The notes below the pieces were generated by a model. It was not told where the DNA came from, ran no database searches, and worked only from the letters and a program-made list of their open reading frames with translations. The position numbers and the translations under genes were made by a program. From positions 1 to 11,643 of the forward strand of contig JAPHRB010000108.1 in NCBI GenBank assembly GCA_026197015.1: a stretch of 11,643 nucleotides of DNA. The letters run 5' to 3'. This DNA is from Gammaproteobacteria bacterium (GTDB taxonomy: Bacteria > Pseudomonadota > Gammaproteobacteria > SZUA-229). Every line of letters begins with the position of its first letter. Position 1 is the first letter of the stretch. Of the stretch, positions 1 to 6,400 are shown piece after piece.

Positions 1-2
1 AA

Positions 3-941
3 GAACGGAGTATTCAATCAGTAGATGAACTTCTAAAATACAAAGATACTGACACTGTGACATGGGTGATTATTGAGGGTTTAACAAACGTCGAGGTAGT
101 CGAGCACATTGGTGAAATATTTGGCATACATCAGCTTGTACTCGAAGATATTTTGAATACTCACCAGAGGCCTAAATTTGAGGAATATGATGATCATTTA
201 TACATTGTACTCAAATGTTTGTTATCAGAAGGTGAAAATTTCAGTGTTAGTTACGAACAAATAAGCCTTTTAGTCATTAAAAATATTGTTTTCCTGTTCA
301 AAGAAAAAAAGGATGATATTTTTAAACCGATTCAGCAACGAATTAGGTCGAGCAAAGGTCGCTTAAGAAGTCTGGGGGCGGATTATCTTACATATGCGAT
401 TCTGGATACTATTGTTGACCAAAATTTTATCCTAATAGACTCTCTGGATGAGGCTATTACTTCGCTTGAAGATAGTTTATTAACCTCTGAGCCTACGCGA
501 GATACGCTTAATAAAATTCAAAGGCTTAAAAGGGAAATAATTAGCATCAGAAGACATGTTTCACCAATAAGAGAATTGTTGGCTGGAATGCTTCGTAGTG
601 AGTCTGTATTGATTAATGAAAAAACTCACATATACCTAAGAGACGTATCTGATCATGCAATACGTGTAATAGAATCAATTGAATCATACAGAGATATATT
701 GACTAGCTTATTAGAAATTTACATATCTAGCGTAAGCAATAAAATGAATGAAGTAATGAAGGTGTTAACTGTGTTTGCTTCAATTTTTATTCCATTGACT
801 TTTCTTACGGGGATATTCGGAATGAACTTTGAATATATGCCTGAGTTGAAATGGAAATGGGCATATCCAGTTCTTTGGGCCGTATTTATTACGATTCCCG
901 TTGTGCTGTTTATCTATTTCAAAAGAAAGAAATGGATATAA
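3..941 (+). CDS. corA: CorA-type magnesium/cobalt transporter, 5' end outside window
   Basis: This is a pentameric inner-membrane channel subunit that would carry Mg2+ (and Co2+/Ni2+) into the cytoplasm. The reading frame is open to the left edge: codons from base 3 (ERSIQSVDELLKYKD) run without a stop into the rest of the protein, so the GTG at 57 is an internal valine, not the start. The 312 visible residues hold most of the cytoplasmic alpha/beta domain, a long helical stalk, then two C-terminal membrane helices. The selectivity motif GMN at the end of the first helix is encoded at 819-827. It is followed by the loop FEYMPELKWKW, typical of the Thermotoga-type CorA branch, and by a basic tail (KRKKWI). 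Family members are about 320-350 residues, so probably 10-40 residues are missing. The next gene is convergent. Family assignment is very secure; the ion carried is inferred from the family. Confidence 0.93.
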   Translation, partial: ERSIQSVDELLKYKDTDTVTWVIIEGLTNVEVVEHIGEIFGIHQLVLEDILNTHQRPKFEEYDDHLYIVLKCLLSEGENFSVSYEQISLLVIKNIVFLFKEKKDDIFKPIQQRIRSSKGRLRSLGADYLTYAILDTIVDQNFILIDSLDEAITSLEDSLLTSEPTRDTLNKIQRLKREIISIRRHVSPIRELLAGMLRSESVLINEKTHIYLRDVSDHAIRVIESIESYRDILTSLLEIYISSVSNKMNEVMKVLTVFASIFIPLTFLTGIFGMNFEYMPELKWKWAYPVLWAVFITIPVVLFIYFKRKKWI

Positions 942-995
942 GGTGTAATTTGGATATTATGAAAACAAAATGCCCCATAGGTCACAAATTACACC
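942..995. terminator. Inverted repeat between convergent genes, possible bidirectional terminator
   Basis: Directly after the corA stop codon, GGTGTAATTTG (942-952) is repeated as its exact reverse complement, CAAATTACACC (985-995), with a 32-base spacer. It lies between two convergent genes, so a shared transcription-end structure is plausible. Neither side has a clear run of T after the stem and the loop is long, so it is not a textbook intrinsic terminator. The repeat is seen; the role is inferred. Confidence 0.35.
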
Positions 996-1063
996 ACGGA
1001 GAAAAAAGCGACTTATACTATTTGATCTGCGCAGTAACAGAGTAGGGTTTTGATTATATATGA

Positions 1064-1996
1064 CTATTTCTCAGGTTTTCCTTTGGTTTCATCTGCAGGT
1101 GTATTTTCTTTCCACCATTCAGCAATAATTTCTCCTACAGCCGGGTTGACCAGATAACCATAAGAGCGGTGACAGTTGAGGCCTTTATCATCACGATAAA
1201 AATTATAGATACCTTCACAATGATCTTCGATGGAGTCAATTAATTCGTACTTCAGCATATCTGAAAAATCATTATTAATGCATCTGTCAACGGCTGTGAT
1301 ATCGCCGACAGATGAAAGGTTAATCCAGCGATGGATATTATCTGGAAATTTTTTTTCCTTTTTAAACTGTCTTCCCTGCAGTTTGTTTTGTACAAATTTA
1401 AGCCCAAGGGGACTCCCCAGGCTGAAAAAGTCTACTTTACCCAGATGTGTTTCATTATGTGAAAGCTCCCACAGAGTGTCATAGGTAATAACTGAGCCAA
1501 GACTATGACCGATGATTAATACGGGCTCATTTTTATTGAGTATAGGGCGTAATATATTCTTCAGCATGCCACGTATTTGGTAACCGATATTATGCCTGTT
1601 CTCAAAATAATGGTTAGTTTCTTCAATGGTTTTTCTTGTCGCTTCTGGTAACAGGCGAATCAACCATGGAAGATGATCGGCCAGGTTATATAAAAATCGG
1701 CTAAAATTAATCGACCATGATGAAGCTTCATGCATGTCTTCTTGTGTTGGTCCGTGTTTGTTAAGTAATGCGTCTATCCACGGAAGCTCCTGAGCCGTGT
1801 CACGACTTTCCTGATAAAAAGCATAGTTCCACGCAATCAGGTGAAAGTTCTCTTTGTGTTGTTCAATATTAATGGCTATATCAGGCTCAGCCCTGCGTAC
1901 ACCTTCTAGTAGTGTGCGCCATAACATATCCCTGTGTTGTTCGGCAGCGGGTTTGGGGTTTTTACCCGGTACAAAAATAATATGTTTTTTATTCAT
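1064..1996 (-). CDS. Alpha/beta-hydrolase-fold protein of unknown substrate
   Basis: This is a 310-residue protein that I do not recognise as any named enzyme. It has the marks of an alpha/beta-hydrolase: an N-terminal beta strand and loop (HIIFVPGKNPKP, residues 5-16) and a strand leading into the nucleophile elbow VLIIGHSLGSVITYD (159-173), with Ser165 as probable nucleophile. Candidates for the rest of a catalytic triad are Asp232 or Asp237 (GDITAVD) and His276 (NCHRSYGY), in the right order. A helical stretch at about residues 85-155 could be a lid. There is no signal peptide, membrane helix or lipobox, so it is probably cytoplasmic. The ATG at 1996 is followed by MNKKHIIFVPG, and I see no clear ribosome-binding site before it. 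The gene is divergent from the GpsA-like gene and convergent with corA. It could be an esterase, lipase or thioesterase; the sequence does not decide. Confidence 0.85.
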   Translation of the reverse strand: MNKKHIIFVPGKNPKPAAEQHRDMLWRTLLEGVRRAEPDIAINIEQHKENFHLIAWNYAFYQESRDTAQELPWIDALLNKHGPTQEDMHEASSWSINFSRFLYNLADHLPWLIRLLPEATRKTIEETNHYFENRHNIGYQIRGMLKNILRPILNKNEPVLIIGHSLGSVITYDTLWELSHNETHLGKVDFFSLGSPLGLKFVQNKLQGRQFKKEKKFPDNIHRWINLSSVGDITAVDRCINNDFSDMLKYELIDSIEDHCEGIYNFYRDDKGLNCHRSYGYLVNPAVGEIIAEWWKENTPADETKGKPEK

Positions 1997-2004
1997 TGCT
2001 ATCT

Positions 2005-2034
2005 AATATAATGTATTTGTAATGTCTCATTCAA
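2005..2034. promoter_or_regulatory. Overlapping divergent -10/-35 candidates
   Basis: The roughly 65-bp gap between the divergent hydrolase and GpsA-like genes holds TATAAT on the plus strand (2007-2012), a consensus -10 box for the GpsA-like gene but without a good -35 box. On the minus strand TTGAAT (2029-2034) lies 18 bp from TATATT (2005-2010). This would start transcription only about two bases before the hydrolase ATG and so give a nearly leaderless message. The two -10 boxes overlap, so both promoters could not be used at once on the same molecule. These are motif matches only. Confidence 0.4.
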
Positions 2035-2061
2035 TCAGGTTTTTTCTCAGGATATTATGTG

Positions 2062-2958
2062 ATGAATAAAAAAAATAAAGTTGCGATTCTTGGTTATGGT
2101 GAAATGGGTCACGCACTGGAGCATTTGTTACGTGTAGATCATGATATCTCGATCTGGGACAAATTTCCTCTGGCAGGTTTCGAATCAACTGTGTTAGAGG
2201 ATATCATTCCACAGGCGGATTTTATACTCTTCTGTTTGCCGGTTAATCCTCATAGAGAAATCGTTATGCAAATTAAGCCATTATTAAAACACGAGAGTAC
2301 CTGTTTAAGTATAGCTAAGGGGCTGGATGAGCAGGGTCAAACGGCTGCACAGATATTTGAGTCGTGTCTGCAGAACACACATCGTTATGGTTTGTTATAT
2401 GGGCCGATGATTTCAGAAGAAATACGTGCAGGTCGTTATGCCTTTGCACAGTTTGGTTGTCAGTACAGAGACTCGTTTGAGATGGCCAACCAGCTTTTCA
2501 GAAATACACAACTGCACATTGAGTACACGTCTGATATTAGTGGTATAAGCTGGTCAGTTATTCTGAAAAATGTCTACGCAATTCTTTTTGGTGTGTCTGA
2601 TGAACTGAAACTTGGTGATAATATGCGTGGTTTTCTTACCGTCGAAGCGCTTCGAGAACTGGATAAGATTGTACGAAATATGGGGGGTGAAGCAGGCAGC
2701 CCCTATCACCTGGCTGGTCTGGGTGACCTGATTACCACCGCTACCAGTGAGAGTTCGCATCATCATAGTCTTGGTAGGCAGCTCGCCAGGGGTGATAGAA
2801 GTCATGTTACAGGTGAAGGTGTACACACTCTCGAAATGGTCGCACAACACAAACTTTTTAAAAAAGAAAATTACCCATTATTTTCACTGGTTCATGATAT
2901 TGTTGAAAAGCCAGTTGATATTGAGGCTGAGTTAATTAATTATATTAATAATCAATAG
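2062..2958 (+). CDS. Divergent GpsA-like NAD(P)-dependent glycerol-3-phosphate dehydrogenase
   Basis: The family reduces dihydroxyacetone phosphate to sn-glycerol-3-phosphate for phospholipid synthesis in the cytoplasm. The 298-residue protein opens with a Rossmann strand and loop (VAILGYGEMG, residues 7-16). The C-terminal catalytic domain has the expected signatures: Lys169 in ILKNVYAI, Asn187 and Arg189 in GDNMRG, Asp222 in LAGLGDLITTATSES, and the late Glu-Gly/His-Thr stretch (TGEGVHT). It is about 30-40 residues shorter than usual. The segment after the second strand that normally carries an Asn..Tyr-Leu-Pro motif seems missing. That strand ends in Asp (ISIWD, Asp33), where E. coli GpsA has Gly, which hints at NAD(H) over NADP(H). 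I chose ATG 2062 because AGGA lies at 2049-2052, 9 bases upstream; GTG 2059 would add one residue. It could be a paralogue with a shifted substrate rather than the main GpsA, so I give no gene symbol. Confidence 0.85.
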   Translation: MNKKNKVAILGYGEMGHALEHLLRVDHDISIWDKFPLAGFESTVLEDIIPQADFILFCLPVNPHREIVMQIKPLLKHESTCLSIAKGLDEQGQTAAQIFESCLQNTHRYGLLYGPMISEEIRAGRYAFAQFGCQYRDSFEMANQLFRNTQLHIEYTSDISGISWSVILKNVYAILFGVSDELKLGDNMRGFLTVEALRELDKIVRNMGGEAGSPYHLAGLGDLITTATSESSHHHSLGRQLARGDRSHVTGEGVHTLEMVAQHKLFKKENYPLFSLVHDIVEKPVDIEAELINYINNQ

Positions 2959-3008
2959 TCGCGAAAATTAAACATTTCAGGAGTGGTGATAATTGAAAAT
3001 AATTACTT

Positions 3009-3120
3009 TCATCGTTTACAGTAAATAGCTTTGTCGGGAGTGATCTAAAGAGCTATATACAGTCATATATAAAACATTATTTGGCTTGCCTTCTACCTCG
3101 AAAAAAGTAGGGCAATGACA
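3009..3120 (-). pseudogene. Decayed copy of the 3' end of the adjacent lipoprotein gene
   Basis: Bases 3015-3093 align with 3160-3237, the coding 3' end of the lipoprotein gene next to it. Over the core (3024-3093 against 3169-3237) I count about 50 matches in 69 aligned bases with one single-base indel. On the minus strand the remnant reads EGKPNNVLYMTVYSSLD, against EGAPDNTLNIAVYSSLD in the intact gene. After a one-base frameshift it reads KAIYCK then a stop, against KAIGWK. In-frame similarity fades upstream but may run to about 3120, beyond which an in-frame stop appears. It has no start and is broken, so it is a relic of a tandem duplicate or of a lost extra domain. The outer limits are approximate. 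Confidence 0.7.
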
Positions 3121-3144
3121 ATCTTTTTATAGACCAGGGGGTAT

Positions 3145-3912
3145 TTACTGTTTATTTATTTTCCAGCCAATAGCTTTTCCGCTAGCATCTAATGAGCTAT
3201 AAACAGCTATATTCAATGTGTTATCTGGTGCGCCTTCATCAGGCCATGCATACCCGGTATGAGTGCCTTTTAAGTTTGAGCCGCAGTTGTTATTAAATGT
3301 AATGCTGACAGCGAGTTCGCGCTTGCTTGCATCAATAGGTGAAAGTGTGCCTTCTCCTTCACATAACCCAGATTTTGTTGCGGTGAAAATACCACCAGTT
3401 CTTATATCAAATGACCAGTTATCAAATGAATGATATGTGTCGTCCCAGACTCCAGTCAAAAGATCAAAATCGACAGGTGAATTGTAATGCGCACTAGATG
3501 GAAGGCTAACTTGTTCTCCTGCATCTCGCTTAACGTTGTAATAGTTTAATACAAAATAATTATTTAATTGCTTTGCAGTAGAAGATGTCATTTCCGTTAA
3601 ATAAGCAAAACTTTTGAAATAATATGCTTTTCCTGTATCGGACTTAACAATATATAAATCGGAGTTGCTGGTTAGGATAATTAAATCTTCCTGGCTTGTA
3701 ATAAGTCCAGTAGATGGCTGATATGTGGTCTTGTTACCCGAAGGTGAAGTGTATGTTTGTACACTAGAGTCAGACCAGATTCCCTTATATTGAGATAGAT
3801 CTAAAGTGCTGTTGTCACTAGGGAAACTGCTTGTACTGCTGTCTGAGCCACCGCCACCGCAGGCTGTTGTAATTAAAGGTAAACTGGCTAGCAGGCTGCT
3901 GATTTTTCTCAT
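3145..3912 (-). CDS. Small unrecognised lipoprotein
   Basis: This 255-residue protein starts with a short lipoprotein signal peptide, MRKISSLLASLPLITTAC, whose Cys18 would be lipidated. It continues with a flexible Gly/Ser tether (GGGGSDSSTSS). No Asp follows the cysteine, so sorting by the Lol pathway to the outer membrane is the default expectation. The mature part appears as two beta-rich units, each opening with a Gly-x-Trp motif: YKGIWSDS (42-49) and LTGVWDDT (152-159). The second unit carries Cys184 and Cys210, a possible disulfide. The Gly-x-Trp openings recall lipocalin-like barrels, but I cannot assign a family or function. I chose ATG 3912 because it puts the Lys/Arg region at the start of the signal peptide; a TTG at 3930 would add six unhelpful residues. 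The ribosome-binding site is weak. A CRP-type operator lies upstream and a decayed partial copy lies downstream. Confidence 0.8.
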   Translation of the reverse strand: MRKISSLLASLPLITTACGGGGSDSSTSSFPSDNSTLDLSQYKGIWSDSSVQTYTSPSGNKTTYQPSTGLITSQEDLIILTSNSDLYIVKSDTGKAYYFKSFAYLTEMTSSTAKQLNNYFVLNYYNVKRDAGEQVSLPSSAHYNSPVDFDLLTGVWDDTYHSFDNWSFDIRTGGIFTATKSGLCEGEGTLSPIDASKRELAVSITFNNNCGSNLKGTHTGYAWPDEGAPDNTLNIAVYSSLDASGKAIGWKINKQ

Positions 3913-3944
3913 AACGCTTATTTCACACAAAAATACACCGGTTC

Positions 3945-3950
3945 AATATA
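3945..3950 (-). promoter_or_regulatory. Candidate -10 box of the lipoprotein gene
   Basis: On the minus strand these bases read TATATT, one mismatch from consensus. They would place transcription start near 3938, about 25 bases before the ATG at 3912. No good -35 box lies 17 bp upstream, as expected if an activator bound at the CRP-type site is needed. The distance from the operator centre (3980.5) to this start is about 42 bp, the classic class II activation spacing. Confidence 0.45.
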
Positions 3951-3969
3951 CATTACATAACGATATTGT

Positions 3970-3991
3970 GAATGTGAGTTAATTCACAGCT
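3970..3991. promoter_or_regulatory. CRP-type operator (TGTGA-N6-TCACA)
   Basis: The core TGTGAGTTAATTCACA (3973-3988) has both CRP half-sites perfect with the correct six-base spacer. Further half-sites overlap or flank it: TGTGA at 3967-3971, and a second exact palindrome, TTCACAGCTGTGAA, at 3983-3996. In gammaproteobacteria this form is bound by CRP with cAMP, or by its relative Vfr. The lipoprotein gene is the only gene close enough and correctly oriented to be the target. The motif is seen; binding and activation are inferred. Confidence 0.6.
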
Positions 3992-4023
3992 GTGAAAGTT
4001 TATACGGTTATGGAACATCAAAC

Positions 4024-4178
4024 TCGGGGATGGAGCGCTGCCCATTTTCAATGGACATGGGGTGCTTTATCCCGTGATTGATGCCATCAAGAGTTGTACG
4101 GAGTCGATGTCTTGCACTGTCGGCTTTTGGTGGTATGGGTTAAGGGGACGGAGCGCAAAAAACGCGGTCCATCCCCGA
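4024..4178. repeat. REP/MITE-like palindromic element with terminal inverted repeats
   Basis: The 155-bp element is bounded by TCGGGGATGGA (4024-4034) and its exact reverse complement TCCATCCCCGA (4168-4178); the match extends to 14 of 15 bases. The motif GGGGATGGAGCGC (4026-4038) recurs as GGGGACGGAGCGC (4144-4156) in direct orientation and as GCGGTCCATCCCC (4164-4176) in inverse orientation. Two hairpins result. One spans 4025-4074 with an inner CCCAT/ATGGG stem. The other pairs 4144-4156 with 4164-4176 (11 of 13 pairs, loop AAAAAAC). Two hairpins with end motifs in opposite directions suit a REP doublet or a non-autonomous element mobilised by a Y1 (IS200/RAYT-type) transposase. No transposase is in the window. 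It ends 23 bp past the stop codon of the acyltransferase gene and may help end that transcript. Confidence 0.55.
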
Positions 4179-4201
4179 TGGATAAGATCTTTAACCGTTT
4201 A

Positions 4202-5317
4202 CTAAGTGGCTTTAAAAGGTGAGGCGCTGATGAGGTCTTTGCCGTAACTCTCTAAAGCAGCTGATTCTCTTTGCAGGTGTTGTACTAATATACGGTTAAA
4301 TTCCGGATGAGCAATCCAGTGAGCTGACCAGGTTTTTACAGGTAGAAAACCGCGAGAAATTTTATGTTCACCCTGTGCACCCGGCTCAAAGGTCTGCAGG
4401 TCATGTTTTATGCAATATTCTATGCCTGTGTAATAACACACTTCAAAATGTAAACTATCGTAGTTTTCATTACAGCCCCAGTGTCGACCGTATAGGGTGT
4501 TCTTACCTAAAATACAGATAGCACCCGCGACTATTTCAGTTTTATTATATGCAAAAATAACTAATAATTTATCAGCAATAGATTTAAAAAAGTTAAGACT
4601 GAGCGTGGGTGAGCCAGATTTTTTCATGAATGTTATCTGGTAAAAATAATAAATTTTATCCCATTGTTCATCACTTAACTCTGTACCATTGAATGTTTTT
4701 ATATCAATGCCCTGATCACGAACTTTGCGTCTTTCCTGTTTAATGTTCTTTCGTTTTTTTGGTTTTAACTCGTTTAGAAAATCATCAAAATTTTCATAAT
4801 TATTATTTTTCCAGTGAAACTGGTAATCAAATCTTTGTAATTCTGTGTGTTGTTTAAGTAGCTCAAAATCGTCTTTTAAATTAAACAGCCAGTGCGCGCC
4901 GGAATAGTTGTTTTTTTCAGAAAAGTCTATGGCAAATTTAATCAGTGTTTTTTTTATTTCACTATCATTGTTTTTAGCAAGAATTCTTGGCCCCTGACAG
5001 GGTGAGTAGGGTATAGAAATAACTAACTTGGGATAATAATTAATTCCAGCTCGTTGATATGCATCAGCCCATGCCCAGTCAAAAACAAATTCCCCATATG
5101 AATTATGTTTTTCATACGCGGGCATAGCACCAATTAGTTCATTATCACTTGAGTGGATTAAAAAATATTTTGCAAACCAGCCAAATTTATCCAGACATTG
5201 ACCTGTTTCAAAGGCGATTAAAAATTCATGCTGAATGAAGGGGTTGGCATTATCTGTGAGAGCATTCCATTGTTCTGCCGGAATATCTTTCAGTGATTCA
5301 CATACGCTAAGTTGCAT
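4202..5317 (-). CDS. FemAB-like / GNAT-fold predicted N-acyltransferase (COG3146, DUF482 type)
   Basis: The 371-residue protein belongs to the FemAB_like predicted acyltransferases, made of two GNAT-like halves. Recognisable blocks are: NPFIQHEFLIAFE (25-37), FVFDWAWADAYQRAGINYYPK (77-97) and SIPYSPCQGPRIL (101-113); FHWKNNNYENFDDFL followed by KPKKRKNIKQERRKV (167-199); and the C-terminal block GRHWGCNENYDSLHFEVCYY (277-296) with EPGAQGEHKISRGFLP (311-326), the most conserved part of the family. No signal peptide or membrane segment is seen, so it is cytoplasmic. The substrate is not known to me; acylation of an amino group using an acyl donor is inferred from the fold. I chose ATG 5317, where family alignment begins (MQLSVCESLKDIPAEQW). 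The longer frame from TTG 5350 begins inside the 31-bp palindrome. No Shine-Dalgarno sequence precedes the ATG. The gene follows trxB on the same strand. Confidence 0.85.
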   Translation of the reverse strand: MQLSVCESLKDIPAEQWNALTDNANPFIQHEFLIAFETGQCLDKFGWFAKYFLIHSSDNELIGAMPAYEKHNSYGEFVFDWAWADAYQRAGINYYPKLVISIPYSPCQGPRILAKNNDSEIKKTLIKFAIDFSEKNNYSGAHWLFNLKDDFELLKQHTELQRFDYQFHWKNNNYENFDDFLNELKPKKRKNIKQERRKVRDQGIDIKTFNGTELSDEQWDKIYYFYQITFMKKSGSPTLSLNFFKSIADKLLVIFAYNKTEIVAGAICILGKNTLYGRHWGCNENYDSLHFEVCYYTGIEYCIKHDLQTFEPGAQGEHKISRGFLPVKTWSAHWIAHPEFNRILVQHLQRESAALESYGKDLISASPFKAT

Positions 5318-5340
5318 GGGGGGAGGTGCCGCCTGTTTAA

Positions 5341-5371
5341 CCCCCTGCAATAAAAATTTTATTGCAGGGGG
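5341..5371. terminator. Perfect 31-bp palindrome between trxB and the acyltransferase gene
   Basis: CCCCCTGCAATAAAA (5341-5355) and TTTTATTGCAGGGGG (5357-5371) are exact reverse complements around one central base. The stem has a G/C-rich base and an A/T-rich top, so about 11-13 pairs with a small loop would form in RNA. It lies 15 bp after the trxB stop codon, which suggests a terminator or an RNA end that protects the trxB message. No T-run follows it on the minus strand (the next bases are TTAAAC), so termination may be partial. The 3' arm's GGGGG could also pair with the CCCCCC at 5318-5323 just before the acyltransferase ATG. Confidence 0.55.
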
Positions 5372-5386
5372 GGAGCAATAAGTTTA

Positions 5387-6343
5387 TTAAGCTTCCTGTT
5401 CGTCCAGATATTTTTCTGCATCTAATGCGGCCATGCAACCAGCACCTGCTGAGGTTACAGCCTGTTTGTAAATCTGGTCTGCGACATCACCTGCTGCAAA
5501 AATACCCGGGATAGAGGTCGCTGTTGCGTTGCCTTTAGTACCGGCGTTGACTGTAAGATAACCGTTATCCATTTCTAACTGGCCTTCAAAAATACTGGTA
5601 TTGGGCTTGTGTCCAATAGCTATAAATACACCGGCTAAATCAATTTCTTTTGTGCTGTCATCTTTTGTGCTTTTTATGCGAATACCCGTGACACCGCTAT
5701 CATCACCTAAAACTTCATCAAGTGTACTGTCCCAGGCAATGGTTACGTTGCCATTTTCAGCGCGATCTTTGAGGCGATCAGCAAGAATTTTTTCAGAACG
5801 GAACTGGTCACGTCTATGAACAATGGTTACATGGTCGGCAATGTTTGCTAAATACAAAGCTTCTTCAACTGCCGTATTTCCACCACCAATTACCGCTACA
5901 TTCTGTCCACGATAGAAAAAACCATCACAGGTAGCACATGCGGAAACACCTTTGCCTTTAAAGGCTTCTTCAGACTCCATGCCCAGATACATAGCACTGG
6001 CGCCGGTTGCAATAATTAAAGCATCACAGGTATATTCATGAGAGTCACCACTTAACTTAAACGGTCGAGTTTTTAAATCAGCAGTGTGGATATGATCGAA
6101 AATAATTTCTGTACCGAATCTTTCAGCATGCGCTTTCATGCGCTCCATTAACTCAGGACCCTGTACGCCTTCATTATCACCGGGCCAGTTATCTACATCT
6201 GTGGTGGTCGTTAATTGACCACCCATCTCCATACCGGTAACGATAACCGGGTTAAGGTTAGCACGTGCAGCATAAACAGCGGCTGAGTAGCCCGCAGGGC
6301 CAGAGCCCAAAATCAGTAGTTTGCAATGCTTCTTGTCACTCAT
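5387..6343 (-). CDS. trxB: Thioredoxin reductase (NADPH)
   Basis: TrxB is a cytoplasmic FAD enzyme that passes electrons from NADPH to oxidised thioredoxin. The 318 residues match the usual low-molecular-weight bacterial form. The FAD-binding loop is GSGPAG (13-18), followed by GGQLTTTTDVDNWPG (41-55). The NADPH domain has GGGNTA (153-158) and the phosphate-binding HRRD (177-180). The redox-active pair is Cys136/Cys139 in CATCDGFF, and the closing FAD motif is GDVAD (285-289). ATG 6343 has GGAG six bases upstream (6350-6353 on the plus strand). It is divergent from ald. A minus-strand TAGAAT (6385-6390) is a possible -10 box without a convincing -35 box. Nothing is unusual in the protein. Confidence 0.97.
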   Translation of the reverse strand: MSDKKHCKLLILGSGPAGYSAAVYAARANLNPVIVTGMEMGGQLTTTTDVDNWPGDNEGVQGPELMERMKAHAERFGTEIIFDHIHTADLKTRPFKLSGDSHEYTCDALIIATGASAMYLGMESEEAFKGKGVSACATCDGFFYRGQNVAVIGGGNTAVEEALYLANIADHVTIVHRRDQFRSEKILADRLKDRAENGNVTIAWDSTLDEVLGDDSGVTGIRIKSTKDDSTKEIDLAGVFIAIGHKPNTSIFEGQLEMDNGYLTVNAGTKGNATATSIPGIFAAGDVADQIYKQAVTSAGAGCMAALDAEKYLDEQEA

Positions 6344-6400
6344 GAACTTCTCCGGAAATAACGGGTTGTTTAATATTAGGCGCTATTCTAGCAAATCTTT

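Noticed and set aside
57..59. GTG as the corA start codon
   Set aside because: The frame continues upstream to the window edge with CorA-like sequence, so the real start is outside.
851..1045. Small plus-strand open frame overlapping the corA end and the inverted repeat
   Set aside because: It overlaps corA out of frame, has no ribosome-binding site, and resembles no protein I know; it is a shadow frame.
3930..3930. TTG start for the lipoprotein gene
   Set aside because: It would put MCEISV before a proper signal peptide that begins at the ATG at 3912.
4041..4200. Possible remnant of a transposase within the repeat element
   Set aside because: All frames were read for a Y1 transposase motif. 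The open stretches are short and show no HUH or catalytic tyrosine pattern.
5350..5350. TTG start for the acyltransferase
   Set aside because: It lies inside the 31-bp palindrome, and the added residues (GVKQAAPPP) do not match the family N-terminus.
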